In this document: positions 1-8,235 of the stretch, one piece after another | How the letters are laid out: each line of letters opens with the position of its first letter | Position numbering within the stretch: position 1 is the first letter of the stretch | Assembly (NCBI RefSeq): GCF_008039575.1 | Contig: NZ_VDUY01000006.1 | Location: 62,001 to 126,000, forward strand | Direction: 5' to 3' | DNA from: Zeimonas arvi | GTDB lineage: Bacteria; Pseudomonadota; Gammaproteobacteria; Burkholderiales; Burkholderiaceae_E | DNA: 64,000 nucleotides | Program-made: the position numbers and the translations under genes | Notes under the pieces: model-generated | What the model was told of the DNA's origin: nothing | What the model saw: only the letters and a program-made list of their open reading frames with translations | Database searches by the model: none

Positions 1-1761
1 GAGCTGGCCGCGCGGGCCGGCGTCGAACAGGCCCAGGTCGCCGCCGAGGTCACCCTGGAGCGGCCCAAGCAGGCTGCCCACGGCGACCTCGCCTGCAACC
101 TGGCGATGCAGCTGGCGAAGCCGCTGAAGGCCCCGCCGCGCAAGATCGCCGAGCAGCTGGTCGAGCGGGTCCGCGAGCTGGACCGCGACTGTTCGACCGA
201 CGACGGCGCGATCGCGCCGCCGCACACGCAGGCCGCGATGATCGAGGCGCTGGAGATCGCCGGACCCGGCTTCATCAACATCCGCCTGCGCGACGACGCC
301 AAGCGCGCCGCGGTGCCGCAGGTGCTGGCCGATGGCGGCGCTTTCGGTCGCGGCACGCGCGGCGCAGGCCGCCCGGTGATCGTGGAGTTCGTGTCGGCCA
401 ACCCGACCGGGCCGCTGCACGTGGGCCACGGCCGGCAGGGCGCGCTGGGCGATGCGCTGTCGGCGCTGCTCGAGGCCGACGGCTGGACGGTGACCCGCGA
501 GTTCTACTACAACGATGCCGGCGCGCAGATCGACAACCTGGCGCGCTCGGTGCAGGCGCGCGCGCGCGGACTGACGCCCGAGGACCCGTCCTTCCCGGCC
601 GACGGCTATCGCGGCGACTACATCGTCGACATCGCGAACGACTACCTGGCGCGGGCCACGGTGTCGGCCGAGCGGGTGCCCGAGGTGACCGGCGCCGGCG
701 ACCCGGAGGACCTGGAGGCGATCCGTCGCTTCGCGGTCGCCTGCCTGCGGCGCGAGCAGGACCTGGACCTGCGCGCCTTCGGCGTGCGCTTCGACAACTA
801 CTACCTGGAGTCCTCGCTGTACGCCGACGGCCGCGTGCAGCAGGCGGTCGACACCCTGGTCGCCGCCGGCAAGACCTACGAGGACGGCGGCGCGCTGTGG
901 CTGCGCACCACCGGCTACGGCGACGACAAGGACCGCGTGATGCGCAAGTCCGAGGGCGGCTACACCTATTTCGTCCCCGACGTCGCCTATCACGTCACCA
1001 AGTGGGAGCGCGGCTTCCAGCGCGCGATCAACATCCAGGGCTCGGACCACCACGGCACGATCGCACGGGTGCGCGCCGGCCTGCAGGCGCTGGGCGTGGG
1101 CATTCCGGCGGGCTATCCGGACTACGTGCTGCACAAGATGGTCACCGTGATGCGCGGCGGCGAGGAGGTCAAGATCTCCAAGCGGGCCGGCTCCTACGTG
1201 ACCCTGCGCGACCTGATCACCTGGAGCGGCGAACAGCGCGACGAGGCCGGGCAGGCCACCGGCAGCGACGAGCAGCGCGGCCGCGACGCGGTCCGCTTCT
1301 TCCTGATCTCGCGCAAGGCCGACAGCGAGTTCGTGTTCGACGTGGACCTCGCCCTGTCGCGCAGCGACGAGAACCCGGTCTACTACGTGCAGTACGCGCA
1401 CGCCCGGCTGTGCTCGGTGCTGGCGCAATGGGGCGGCGATGCGGACGCGCTGGCGGCGTCGGCCGCGGACGGACGAATCGACCTGTCGCCGCTGGCCGCG
1501 CCGCGGGAGTTCGCGCTGATCGCCCGGCTGGCCGAGTTCCCGGAGCGGGTTGCCGAAGCGGTCGACGAACTCGCGCCGCACGCAATTGCGTTCTATCTCA
1601 AGGATTTAGCGGCCGAAGTTCACTCTTACTATAATGCCGAGAGGTTCCTCGTCGACGACGAGGCGCTCAGGAACGCGCGGCTGGCCCTGGTGCTGGCTGC
1701 GCGTCAGGTGCTGCGCAACGGGCTGGCGCTGATCGGCGTGTCGGCCCCCGAGAGGATGTGA
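1..1761 (+). CDS. argS: Arginyl-tRNA synthetase, 5' end cut by the window
   Basis: Charges tRNA-Arg with arginine in the cytoplasm. The reading frame is open from base 1, and residues before the first visible ATG (106) already match the ArgS N-terminal domain ([14 protein letters not shown]), so the gene starts upstream; 586 residues are visible against about 577 in E. coli, so little is missing. Class I signatures are present: HVGH in [11 protein letters not shown] (bases 418-429) and KISK in place of KMSKS (about 1170). The C-terminal anticodon-binding domain follows. Its last part contains an unusually AT-rich codon run around 1584-1640 including a perfect TATAAT. The stop overlaps the next start by one base. 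Confidence 0.97.
   Translation, partial: ELAARAGVEQAQVAAEVTLERPKQAAHGDLACNLAMQLAKPLKAPPRKIAEQLVERVRELDRDCSTDDGAIAPPHTQAAMIEALEIAGPGFINIRLRDDAKRAAVPQVLADGGAFGRGTRGAGRPVIVEFVSANPTGPLHVGHGRQGALGDALSALLEADGWTVTREFYYNDAGAQIDNLARSVQARARGLTPEDPSFPADGYRGDYIVDIANDYLARATVSAERVPEVTGAGDPEDLEAIRRFAVACLRREQDLDLRAFGVRFDNYYLESSLYADGRVQQAVDTLVAAGKTYEDGGALWLRTTGYGDDKDRVMRKSEGGYTYFVPDVAYHVTKWERGFQRAINIQGSDHHGTIARVRAGLQALGVGIPAGYPDYVLHKMVTVMRGGEEVKISKRAGSYVTLRDLITWSGEQRDEAGQATGSDEQRGRDAVRFFLISRKADSEFVFDVDLALSRSDENPVYYVQYAHARLCSVLAQWGGDADALAASAADGRIDLSPLAAPREFALIARLAEFPERVAEAVDELAPHAIAFYLKDLAAEVHSYYNAERFLVDDEALRNARLALVLAARQVLRNGLALIGVSAPERM
1630..1635 (+). promoter_or_regulatory. Candidate -10 hexamer inside argS
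   Basis: TATAAT is encoded by the codons for Ser-Tyr-Tyr-Asn in an AT-rich patch of an otherwise GC3-rich gene. It lies about 130 bases before the SPOR gene at 1761. No good -35 element is visible (TTTAGC at 1605-1610 is weak), so promoter function is an inference. Confidence 0.3.
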
Positions 1762-2336
1762 TGGCGAAGACCCGAAGGCAGCGTGGCCAGCTTGGCGGAA
1801 CGCTGTTCGGCTTTCTCGCGGGGCTGGTGCTGGGCCTTGGGATCGCGGTGGTGGTGGCGCTGTTCGTGACGCGCGCCCCGGTGCCCTTCGTCAAGAAGGC
1901 GCACCGGGCGCCCGAGAGCGTGACCGCGCCGCGCAACGGCGAGGCCCTGCCCGACCCGAATGCCCCGCTCGGCGCGCGCACGCGGGAAGGCGATGGCGCG
2001 GCGCCTGCGGTCGCCCAGCCGCCCCAGCCCGCGCCCCAGGCACCCGCGGCCGGCGCGCCGGTCGCTCCCGGCGCGCCGGCCGCGCAGCAGCCGGCCCCGG
2101 TGGCCGAGGGTTTCCTGCTGCAGGCAGGCGCTTTCCGCTCGTCCGACGACGCCGAGGGCATGAAGGCCAGGTTGGCGCTGCTCGGCTTCGAGGCGCGGGT
2201 CGTGCCGGCCGATGTCAATGGCCAGCCGATGTACCGTGTCAGGATCGGCCCGTTCGCGAAACAAGAGGATGCGGCCCGTGCCCGCGCCCGCCTGATCGAC
2301 GGCGGGATCGAGGCCTCGGTGATCCGCCAGCGCTGA
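1761..2336 (+). CDS. SPOR domain membrane protein, FtsN-like
   Basis: Predicted cell-division or envelope protein that binds denuded peptidoglycan glycans through a C-terminal SPOR domain. It has a short basic cytoplasmic N-terminus (AKTRRQRGQ), one membrane segment at about residues 12-36, a long Pro/Ala-rich periplasmic linker, and SPOR from about residue 118 to the end (FLLQAGAF ... YRVRIGPF). I chose the ATG at 1761, which overlaps the argS stop as TGATG; a GTG one codon upstream (1758) is the alternative. Proteins of this build directly after argS are common in Burkholderiales and are usually annotated FtsN-like. True FtsN function is not proven by sequence. Confidence 0.85.
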   Translation: MAKTRRQRGQLGGTLFGFLAGLVLGLGIAVVVALFVTRAPVPFVKKAHRAPESVTAPRNGEALPDPNAPLGARTREGDGAAPAVAQPPQPAPQAPAAGAPVAPGAPAAQQPAPVAEGFLLQAGAFRSSDDAEGMKARLALLGFEARVVPADVNGQPMYRVRIGPFAKQEDAARARARLIDGGIEASVIRQR

Positions 2337-2373
2337 ACCGCGGCGCCAGGATCCTCAACACAGGAAGAATGCG

Positions 2374-3015
2374 ATGATCGATGACACCCGACGCTCGATG
2401 ATGCTCGCCACCGGCGCGGCGCTGGCCGCGCTGCCGCTCGGCGCTCTTGCGCAGGCGCCCCGCGAGGGCAAGGACTTCCGCCCGGTGCGCCCGGCCCAGC
2501 CCACCGACGTGCCGGCCGGAAAGATCGAGGTGATCGAGTTCTTCTGGTACGGCTGCCCCCACTGCAACACGCTCGAGCCGCTGCTCAAGCAGTGGACGGC
2601 GAAGCTGCCCGACGACGTGGTCTTCCGCAAGATCCACGTGCCCTTCGGCGACCGCAACCACCAGCAGCTCTTCTTCACGCTCGAGTCGATGGGCAAGGCC
2701 GCCGAGGTCAACGATGCGATCTTCCGCGCCATCCACGTGGATCGCGATCGGCTCGACACGGTCGACAAGATGGTGGCCATGCTGGGCAAGCACGGCATCG
2801 ACGGCAACCAGTTCCGCGACACCTACAAGTCCTTCTCGGTGCGCACGAAGATGCGCCGCGCCGCTCAGATCGTCGACGCCTACGGGGTCGACGGCGTGCC
2901 GGCCATGGCGGTCAACGGCAAGTACTACACTGCGCCGAGCATGGCGGGCTCCAACGGCGCCGCGCTCGCGGTCCTCGACTACCTGATCGAGCTCGAGCGC
3001 AAGGCGCGCAAGTGA
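2374..3015 (+). CDS. dsbA: Thiol:disulfide interchange protein DsbA
   Basis: Periplasmic oxidase that donates disulfides to exported proteins and is re-oxidised by DsbB. The 213-residue product has a signal peptide with twin arginines (TRRSMML, hydrophobic to LGALAQ) and a thioredoxin fold with the active site CPHC in FFWYGCPHCNTLE. The cis-proline loop is GVDGVPAMAV near residue 175. AGGAAG lies about 7 bases before the ATG. It follows the SPOR gene by 37 bases, an order common in Burkholderiales. The twin-arginine look may be accidental, since DsbA is normally Sec/SRP exported. Confidence 0.93.
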   Translation: MIDDTRRSMMLATGAALAALPLGALAQAPREGKDFRPVRPAQPTDVPAGKIEVIEFFWYGCPHCNTLEPLLKQWTAKLPDDVVFRKIHVPFGDRNHQQLFFTLESMGKAAEVNDAIFRAIHVDRDRLDTVDKMVAMLGKHGIDGNQFRDTYKSFSVRTKMRRAAQIVDAYGVDGVPAMAVNGKYYTAPSMAGSNGAALAVLDYLIELERKARK

Positions 3016-3019
3016 TGCG

Positions 3020-3829
3020 ATGAGCGCCGCCGGCAGCGCGCCCGCGGTCTTCGTGACCGGTGCCTCGAGCGGACTCGGGGCGGCGCTCGCGGTGGCGTAC
3101 GCGCGCAGGCATCCGGCGGTGCGCCTGGGCCTGCTGGGCCGCCGCGAGTCGGCGCTGGCCGAGGTGGCCGAGGCCGTCGCGCAGGCCTCGGGCGGGCGCG
3201 CGTCGGCCATCGCGCTGGCCGCGGACGTGACCGACTCCCGGGCGCTCGCCGATGCGGCGGCGCGCTTCATGGCCGAGGCCGGTGCGCCCGACGTGGTCGT
3301 GGCCAATGCAGGCATCAGCGCGGGCACCCTCACCGGCGAGCCGGCCGATGCCGAGGTCTTCCGGCGCATCGTGCAGACCAACCTGATCGCGCTGCCCGAC
3401 ACCTTCGCGCCCTTCATCGCGCCGATGCGCGCACGCGGCAGCGGCGCGCTGGTCGGCATCGCCAGCGTGGCCGGCATTCGCGGCCTGCCCGGGGCGAGCG
3501 CCTACAGCGCGTCGAAGGCGGCGGCGATCTCCTACATGGAAAGCCTGCGGGTCGAGCTGCGCGGCAGCGGCCTGCGCGCGATCACGATCGCGCCCGGCTA
3601 CATCCGCACGCCGATGACGGCGGGCAACCGTTACCCGATGCCCTTCCTGACCGACGCCGACGTGTTCGCGCGCAAGGCGGTGCGGGCGATCGAGGCGGGC
3701 CGCGGCTTCGTCGTGATCCCCTGGCAGATGCGCATCGTGGCAGGGCTGCTGCGCGGATTGCCCAACGCGGTCTTCGACCGGCTGTTCGCCCGGGCGCCGC
3801 GCAAGGCGCGCGTGGGCGCAGCGGACTGA
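3020..3829 (+). CDS. Short-chain dehydrogenase/reductase (SDR)
   Basis: NAD(P)-dependent oxidoreductase of the classical SDR family, substrate unknown. The 269 residues show the Rossmann glycine motif TGASSGLG at the N-terminus, the NAG motif (VVANAG), the active-site Ser in GIASVAG, and catalytic Tyr/Lys in YSASKAA, followed by APGYIRTPMT. The ATG lies 4 bases after the dsbA stop, so it is probably co-transcribed with dsbA and the following gene. The C-terminal basic hydrophobic stretch (WQMRIVAGLLRGLPNAVFDRLFA) suggests membrane association, as in DltE/YbbO-type SDRs. No substrate can be assigned. Confidence 0.9.
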   Translation: MSAAGSAPAVFVTGASSGLGAALAVAYARRHPAVRLGLLGRRESALAEVAEAVAQASGGRASAIALAADVTDSRALADAAARFMAEAGAPDVVVANAGISAGTLTGEPADAEVFRRIVQTNLIALPDTFAPFIAPMRARGSGALVGIASVAGIRGLPGASAYSASKAAAISYMESLRVELRGSGLRAITIAPGYIRTPMTAGNRYPMPFLTDADVFARKAVRAIEAGRGFVVIPWQMRIVAGLLRGLPNAVFDRLFARAPRKARVGAAD

Positions 3830-3841
3830 AGGGCGGCGGCG

Positions 3842-4684
3842 ATGGAAGCCCGGATCGTCTCGCTGGTGCCCAGCCTCACCGAGCTGCTCTGCAGCCTCGG
3901 CCTGCGCGATGCGCTGGTCGGCCGCACCGGCTTCTGCATTCATCCTCGCGAGGCGCTGCGCGAGGTGCCCAAGGTGGGCGGGACCAAGGACGTCGACATC
4001 GAGCGGGTGCGCGCGCTCGCGCCCAGCCATCTGGTGGTGAACGTCGACGAGAACGAGAAGCCGACGGTCGAGGCGCTCTCGCGCTTCGTGCCCCAGGTGG
4101 TGGTCACGCACCCGATCGGCGTCGAGGACAATCTCGCGCTGATCGGCCGCTTCGGCGCGCTGTTCGACCGACGGCCCCAGGCGGCGCTGCTGGCCGACCG
4201 CTTCGCCAGCGCGCTGGCCGGCCTGCGCGCGCGGCGCTTCGCGCCGGTGCCGGTGGTCTACCTGATCTGGAAGGACCCCTGGATGACCGTGGGTCCCGAT
4301 ACCTTCGTCGCGCGCATGCTCGCCGAGGCCGGCATGGTCGCCTTGTCGCCGCCGGGCGAGGCGCGATATCCGGTCGTCGGCCTGGACTGGATCCGAGACA
4401 GCGGCGCCGCGGCGGTGCTGCTGTCTTCGGAGCCTTATCGCTTCGGCGAGCGGCACGCGCGGGAGCTGGCCGCGGCGCTGGCGAGCGCCATCGCGGCGCC
4501 CGCCGATGCGCGGATCGGCGGGCGCCGAGCGCCCGCCTGCCTGACGATCGACGGCGAGATGACCTCGTGGTACGGCAGCCGCGCGATCGAAGGCCTGGAC
4601 TACCTCGCGACGTTCAGGGAGCGGCTCGACGCGGCGATCGCAGGCCGGCCGGCTTCCGCGGAACCGCAGGGAGAATCAGCATGA
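3842..4684 (+). CDS. Helical-backbone metal receptor, BtuF-like cobalamin-binding protein
   Basis: Member of the type III periplasmic-binding-protein fold (BtuF/FhuD). It opens directly with the first strand, IVSLVPSLTELL, followed by the family motif LVGRTGFCIHP and VGGTKDVDIERV. The C-terminal lobe contains WMTVGPDTFVARMLAEAG and YPVVGLDWI. Family members bind cobalamin or siderophores for an ABC importer. There is no signal peptide or lipobox in front of the fold, and no importer genes are adjacent, so a cytosolic or scavenging role is possible. The stop overlaps the rlpA start as ATGA, indicating translational coupling. Confidence 0.8.
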   Translation: MEARIVSLVPSLTELLCSLGLRDALVGRTGFCIHPREALREVPKVGGTKDVDIERVRALAPSHLVVNVDENEKPTVEALSRFVPQVVVTHPIGVEDNLALIGRFGALFDRRPQAALLADRFASALAGLRARRFAPVPVVYLIWKDPWMTVGPDTFVARMLAEAGMVALSPPGEARYPVVGLDWIRDSGAAAVLLSSEPYRFGERHARELAAALASAIAAPADARIGGRRAPACLTIDGEMTSWYGSRAIEGLDYLATFRERLDAAIAGRPASAEPQGESA

Positions 4685-5673
4685 ACCGACTTCCATTCAT
4701 CGGGCGCCCGGCCCTGCTGGCGGCGCTCGCGGCCACCCTCCTGCTGGGCGCCTGCGCCGGCCCGCGCGGGCCGGCCGGCACCTCGCGCGGCGGGCCGGAC
4801 GCCAGCCCGGGCGGCGCGGCCGGGCCCGCCGCGAACTGCGCCCGGCGCGGCGGGGGCTACTACCTCGACGACGGTCCCGGCTGCGAGCCGCCGCCCGACC
4901 TGGCCGCGATTCCCGACGCGGTGCCGCGCCCGGAGCCGCTGCTGCCGCGCACCGCGCGGCCCTACGTGGTGTTCGGCCGCGAGTATCGCCCGATGGCCAG
5001 GCTGGAGCCCTACAAGGCCCGCGGCGTGGCGACCTGGTACGGCCGGCGCTACCACGGCAACCCCACCTCCAGCGGCGAGCGCTACGACATGTACGCGATG
5101 ACCGCCGCGCATCCCACGCTGCCGATCCCGAGCTATGCGCGGGTCACCAACCTGCGCAACGGGCGCAGCGTGGTGGTGCGGGTCAACGATCGCGGTCCCT
5201 TCCTGAACGACCGGCTGATCGATCTCTCGTACACCGCGGCAGCCAAGCTCGGTTACATCGAGGCCGGCAGCGCTCAGGTCGAGGTCGAGCTGATCACGGA
5301 GTTCGGCGAGGCCCCGGCGCAACCGGTCGCGGCCGCGCCGCTTCCCGTGCCGGCGCCCGTCGAGCCACCGGTCGAGCCACCGGTCGAGCGGCTCGCCATG
5401 CAGGTCGAGCCGACGCCCGGCTCGCCGGTCCCGCAGTTGGACCGCGGCTACTGGCTGCAGCTTGGCGCATTCGGTTCGGCCGACAACGCAGGCGCCGCGC
5501 TGCAGCGGCTGTCCCGGCAGGTGAGCGGGTTGGGCGCGCCGATCGACGTGGTGGCCGATGGCGGGCTCTACAAGCTGCAGGCGGGCCCCTGGCCCACCCG
5601 GGAGGCGGCGCAGGCGGCGGCCGAGCGGGTCCGGGCTTCGACCGACCTGCAGCCTTTCGCAACCCGTCGGTAA
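4681..5673 (+). CDS. rlpA: Septal ring lytic transglycosylase RlpA with SPOR domain
   Basis: Outer-membrane lipoprotein that cleaves denuded peptidoglycan glycan strands at the septum. The product starts with a lipoprotein signal (LLLGACAG, lipobox Cys about residue 23). The double-psi beta-barrel spans about residues 115-205 and contains GVATWYGRRYHGNPTSSGE, with the catalytic region VRVNDRGPF. A Pro/Val-rich linker with repeated EPPVEPPVE follows, then a SPOR domain (YWLQLGAFGSADNA to the end). The ATG overlaps the upstream stop by four bases. It ends one base from the convergent rsmI. Confidence 0.92.
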   Translation: MNRLPFIGRPALLAALAATLLLGACAGPRGPAGTSRGGPDASPGGAAGPAANCARRGGGYYLDDGPGCEPPPDLAAIPDAVPRPEPLLPRTARPYVVFGREYRPMARLEPYKARGVATWYGRRYHGNPTSSGERYDMYAMTAAHPTLPIPSYARVTNLRNGRSVVVRVNDRGPFLNDRLIDLSYTAAAKLGYIEAGSAQVEVELITEFGEAPAQPVAAAPLPVPAPVEPPVEPPVERLAMQVEPTPGSPVPQLDRGYWLQLGAFGSADNAGAALQRLSRQVSGLGAPIDVVADGGLYKLQAGPWPTREAAQAAAERVRASTDLQPFATRR

Positions 5674-5674
5674 G

Positions 5675-6589
5675 TCAGTGCTCGCTGTCGTCCGAGCCCG
5701 CTTTACCGGATAGCTCCAGCGCCAGCTGATAGAGCTCCCGGTGCGGCAGGCCGGTGGCACTGGTGGCGACCTTGACCGCCCGGCTGGGCGGCAGCTCTGC
5801 GAGCAACGCCGCGAGCAGCCGGCGCGGATCCAGGCTGGCGGAAGTCTCTTCGGCCGCCTCGCCGGCGCCGGCGACCACCAGCACGTATTCGCCGCGCTGC
5901 CGGTTCGCGTCGGCGGCCAGCCACGCGGCCGCCTCGCCCGCCGGGCAGCGGTGCACCTCCTCGAACTTCTTGGTCAGCTCGCGCCCGAGCGCCACCTGGC
6001 GCTCGGGGCCGCATTGCCCGGCGATCGCCGGCAGGGTGGCGGCGATCCGGTGCGGCGCCTCGAAGAGCACGAAGGGCCACGCCATCCGGGCGAGCGTTGC
6101 GAGCCGCTCGTCGCGCGCGCGGGGACGCGAGGGCAGGAAGCCTTCGAAGTGGAAGGGGCCCTCGACCAGGCCGCTGGCCGACACCATCGCGATCGCGGCC
6201 GAAGGCCCCGGGATGGGCACCACCGGCGCGCCGGCGTCCAGCGCCGCCGACACGATCCGGCAACCCGGGTCGCTGACCGCAGGCGTGCCCGCGTCGCTCA
6301 CCAGCGCGACGCGCTGTCCTTGCGCCAGCAGGGCGATCACCCGCTCCGCCGACGCCCGCTCGTTGTGGCGGTGCGCGGCGAGCGTCCGCGCCGACGATCC
6401 GGCCCGGTCGAGCAGCACCCGGGTCGTTCGCGTGTCTTCGGCAGCGACCCAGTCGGCCTCGCGCAGCGCCTGGATCATCCGTTCGGACAGGTCGGACAGG
6501 TTACCGATGGGGGTAGCCACTACATATAATGTCCCGAAGCCTTCCGCCCCGGCGCGCCCCACGTGGCCGGCATCCCTGATATCGCTCAT
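5675..6589 (-). CDS. rsmI: 16S rRNA (cytidine(1402)-2'-O)-methyltransferase RsmI
   Basis: SAM-dependent 2'-O-methylation of C1402 in the 16S rRNA decoding centre. The 304 residues carry the tetrapyrrole-methylase fold: YVVATPIGNLSDLS at the start, AAEDTRTTR, ALVSDAGTPAVSDPG, then VPIPGPSA and FEGFLPSR. The start at 6589 gives a leader before GTLYVV of about the same length as in E. coli RsmI; no other ATG fits. Its start is only 12 bases from the divergent lpoA start, the same divergent pair as yraL/yraM in E. coli. The codons at 6520-6535 are AT-rich and include a TTA, apparently because the lpoA promoter lies inside. Confidence 0.95.
   Translation of the reverse strand: MSDIRDAGHVGRAGAEGFGTLYVVATPIGNLSDLSERMIQALREADWVAAEDTRTTRVLLDRAGSSARTLAAHRHNERASAERVIALLAQGQRVALVSDAGTPAVSDPGCRIVSAALDAGAPVVPIPGPSAAIAMVSASGLVEGPFHFEGFLPSRPRARDERLATLARMAWPFVLFEAPHRIAATLPAIAGQCGPERQVALGRELTKKFEEVHRCPAGEAAAWLAADANRQRGEYVLVVAGAGEAAEETSASLDPRRLLAALLAELPPSRAVKVATSATGLPHRELYQLALELSGKAGSDDSEH
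6525..6530 (+). promoter_or_regulatory. Candidate -10 box for lpoA, inside rsmI
   Basis: Perfect TATAAT on the forward strand, 71 bases before the lpoA ATG. The best -35 is TTACCG at 6501-6506 with an 18-base spacer (3 of 6 matches). The coding frame of rsmI on the other strand switches to rare AT-rich codons exactly here, which supports selection for the element. Confidence 0.45.
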
Positions 6590-6601
6590 TTCCGCATCGC
6601 A

Positions 6602-7780
6602 ATGACCAATCGCTTCGTTTCGCGTCGCCGCAGCCTGAGCCTCGTCGCGCGGGCCGTCGGCGCCGCGGCCGCGGCGACCGCATTCTCCGCGCTGGCCCAG
6701 GACCCCGCAAGCGGCATCGGCCCGGCCTATGGCACGCCGTCCCCCGATCGCGAGCGGATCGGCGCGGGGCCGCCGCGCGTGGCCCTGCTCGTGCCGCCTG
6801 CCAGCGGCGCCTACGGGCGCGCCGCGCAGGCCCTGATCGATGGCGTGCGGGCGGCCCATGCGCGCGACGGCGCGGGGTTCTCGATCGAGGTGATCGAGAC
6901 CGAGGAGTCCGGCGAGTCGCTCAGGGTGCTGTGCGAAACCCTGGCCGGCCGCGAGTTCGGGCTGGCGATCGGGCCGCTCACCCGCAACGCGGTCACGGCG
7001 CTGGCGGCCACCGGTCCGCTGCCGCTGCCGGTGCTCGCCCTCAACCAGACCGACGGCGTTCCGCCGCCGCCCAACATGGCGACGTTCGGCCTGGGGATCG
7101 AGAACGAGGCCGCTCAGGTGGCCTCCTACGCCTATCGCGACGCGTCGGCGGTGCAGACCGGGCGCCGCCCTCGCGCGGCCATCGTGCACGACGGCACGCC
7201 GGTCTCGCAGCGCAGCGTCACCGCCTTCATCGAGCGCTGGTACCAGTCGGGCGGCGAGTACTACGAGGCGGTGCAGACCACCAGCACGTCGGCTGCCGAG
7301 ATCCGCGACCTGCTGCGCGGGGTCGACGCCGACGTCTATTTCGCCGCGCTGCCGCGGGCCGCGGCCGCCGCCCTGCGTGCCATCGCCGGCAATCGGGTCA
7401 CCGTCTACGGCACGTCGCTGCTGAACTCCGGCGCGCTGCCCGAGGCGGGCGAGCGGAACTCGCGGATGCCGATCATCCGCTCGCCCGAGCTCGACGGCGT
7501 CCGCATCGCCGCCATGCCCTGGCAGGTGCAGCCCGATCACCCCGCGGTGATGGTCTATCCGCGGCCGGCCGAGCTCAACGTCGAATTGCAGAAGCTCTAC
7601 GCGCTGGGCATCGACGCCTTGCGGCTCGGGCTGGTGCTGCTGGCCGGCGAGACTCGCGCCGATCTCGACGGCGTTACCGGACTGCTCCGGCTCGATCTCA
7701 CGCGCGACGCGCGCGTCGACCGGCTGCCGCTGCTGGCCGAGTACCGCGACGGCGTGCTCGGCGTGGCCGCGCCGCGCTGA
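6602..7780 (+). CDS. lpoA: LpoA/YraM-type penicillin-binding protein activator, periplasmic-binding fold only
   Basis: Predicted envelope protein related to the C-terminal domain of E. coli LpoA, which activates PBP1A. The 392 residues comprise a signal sequence (RRRSLSLVARAVGAAAAATAFSALAQ) and then a type I periplasmic-binding fold: RVALLVPPASGAYGRAAQALIDGVRAA, and a second lobe with YFAALPRAAAAALRAI and VYGTSLLN. The N-terminal TPR half of E. coli LpoA is absent, as usual in betaproteobacteria. No lipobox is visible. The ATG at 6602 was chosen because the signal peptide starts there. Synteny with yraN, a SIS protein and a BON protein supports the assignment; PBP activation itself is inferred. 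Confidence 0.82.
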   Translation: MTNRFVSRRRSLSLVARAVGAAAAATAFSALAQDPASGIGPAYGTPSPDRERIGAGPPRVALLVPPASGAYGRAAQALIDGVRAAHARDGAGFSIEVIETEESGESLRVLCETLAGREFGLAIGPLTRNAVTALAATGPLPLPVLALNQTDGVPPPPNMATFGLGIENEAAQVASYAYRDASAVQTGRRPRAAIVHDGTPVSQRSVTAFIERWYQSGGEYYEAVQTTSTSAAEIRDLLRGVDADVYFAALPRAAAAALRAIAGNRVTVYGTSLLNSGALPEAGERNSRMPIIRSPELDGVRIAAMPWQVQPDHPAVMVYPRPAELNVELQKLYALGIDALRLGLVLLAGETRADLDGVTGLLRLDLTRDARVDRLPLLAEYRDGVLGVAAPR

Positions 7781-7783
7781 AAC

Positions 7784-8203
7784 ATGGCGCCGGCGCGTCC
7801 ACCGCCGGCCGACCGGCCAGGCGCCACCCGACCGCAAGGCGGACCGGCGTCTGTGAAGCGCTCGCCCACGCAGCGATCTGGCGATGCCGCCGAGGCGCGC
7901 GCGCTCGAGTTCCTCGCCGGGCAGGGCCTCTTGCCGGTGGCGCGCAACGTGTCCAGCAAGCTCGGCGAGATCGACCTGATCATGCGTGACCGCGACGAGC
8001 TGGTCTTCGTCGAGGTGAGGGCCCGCGCCCGGGCCGACTACGGAGGGGCCGCCGCCTCGGTCGGCTGGGCCAAGCAGCAGCGGCTGCGGCGCGAAGCCCA
8101 GCGCTGGCTCTCGTCGACCTACGGCGATCGCTGGCCTGCCTGCCGCTTCGACGTCTGCGCGGTGCAGCCGGGCGGCATCGACTGGATCCGCGGGGCGTTC
8201 TGA
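7784..8203 (+). CDS. yraN: YraN family protein (UPF0102), predicted nuclease fold
   Basis: Conserved small protein with a restriction-endonuclease-like core. The signature GEIDLIMRD followed by LVFVEVRAR supplies the acidic/acidic-x-lysine-like pattern of the family, and [24 protein letters not shown] is the family helix. It lies 3 bases after lpoA, as in the E. coli yraM-yraN pair. The first 24 residues are Pro/Arg-rich and not conserved; the GTG at 7853 ([14 protein letters not shown]) may be the real start. No cellular function is established. Confidence 0.85.
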   Translation: MAPARPPPADRPGATRPQGGPASVKRSPTQRSGDAAEARALEFLAGQGLLPVARNVSSKLGEIDLIMRDRDELVFVEVRARARADYGGAAASVGWAKQQRLRREAQRWLSSTYGDRWPACRFDVCAVQPGGIDWIRGAF

Positions 8204-8222
8204 GCGGCGCGGGGCCGGCCGG

Positions 8223-8228
8223 TATAAT
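8223..8228 (+). promoter_or_regulatory. Perfect -10 hexamer directly before the gmhA/diaA start
   Basis: TATAAT ends 7 bases before the ATG at 8236, so a transcript from it would be nearly leaderless. The 32-base gap after yraN contains no Shine-Dalgarno sequence. A -35 is weak (TTCTGA at about 8199-8204). Confidence 0.4.
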
Positions 8229-8235
8229 CGTCTCG

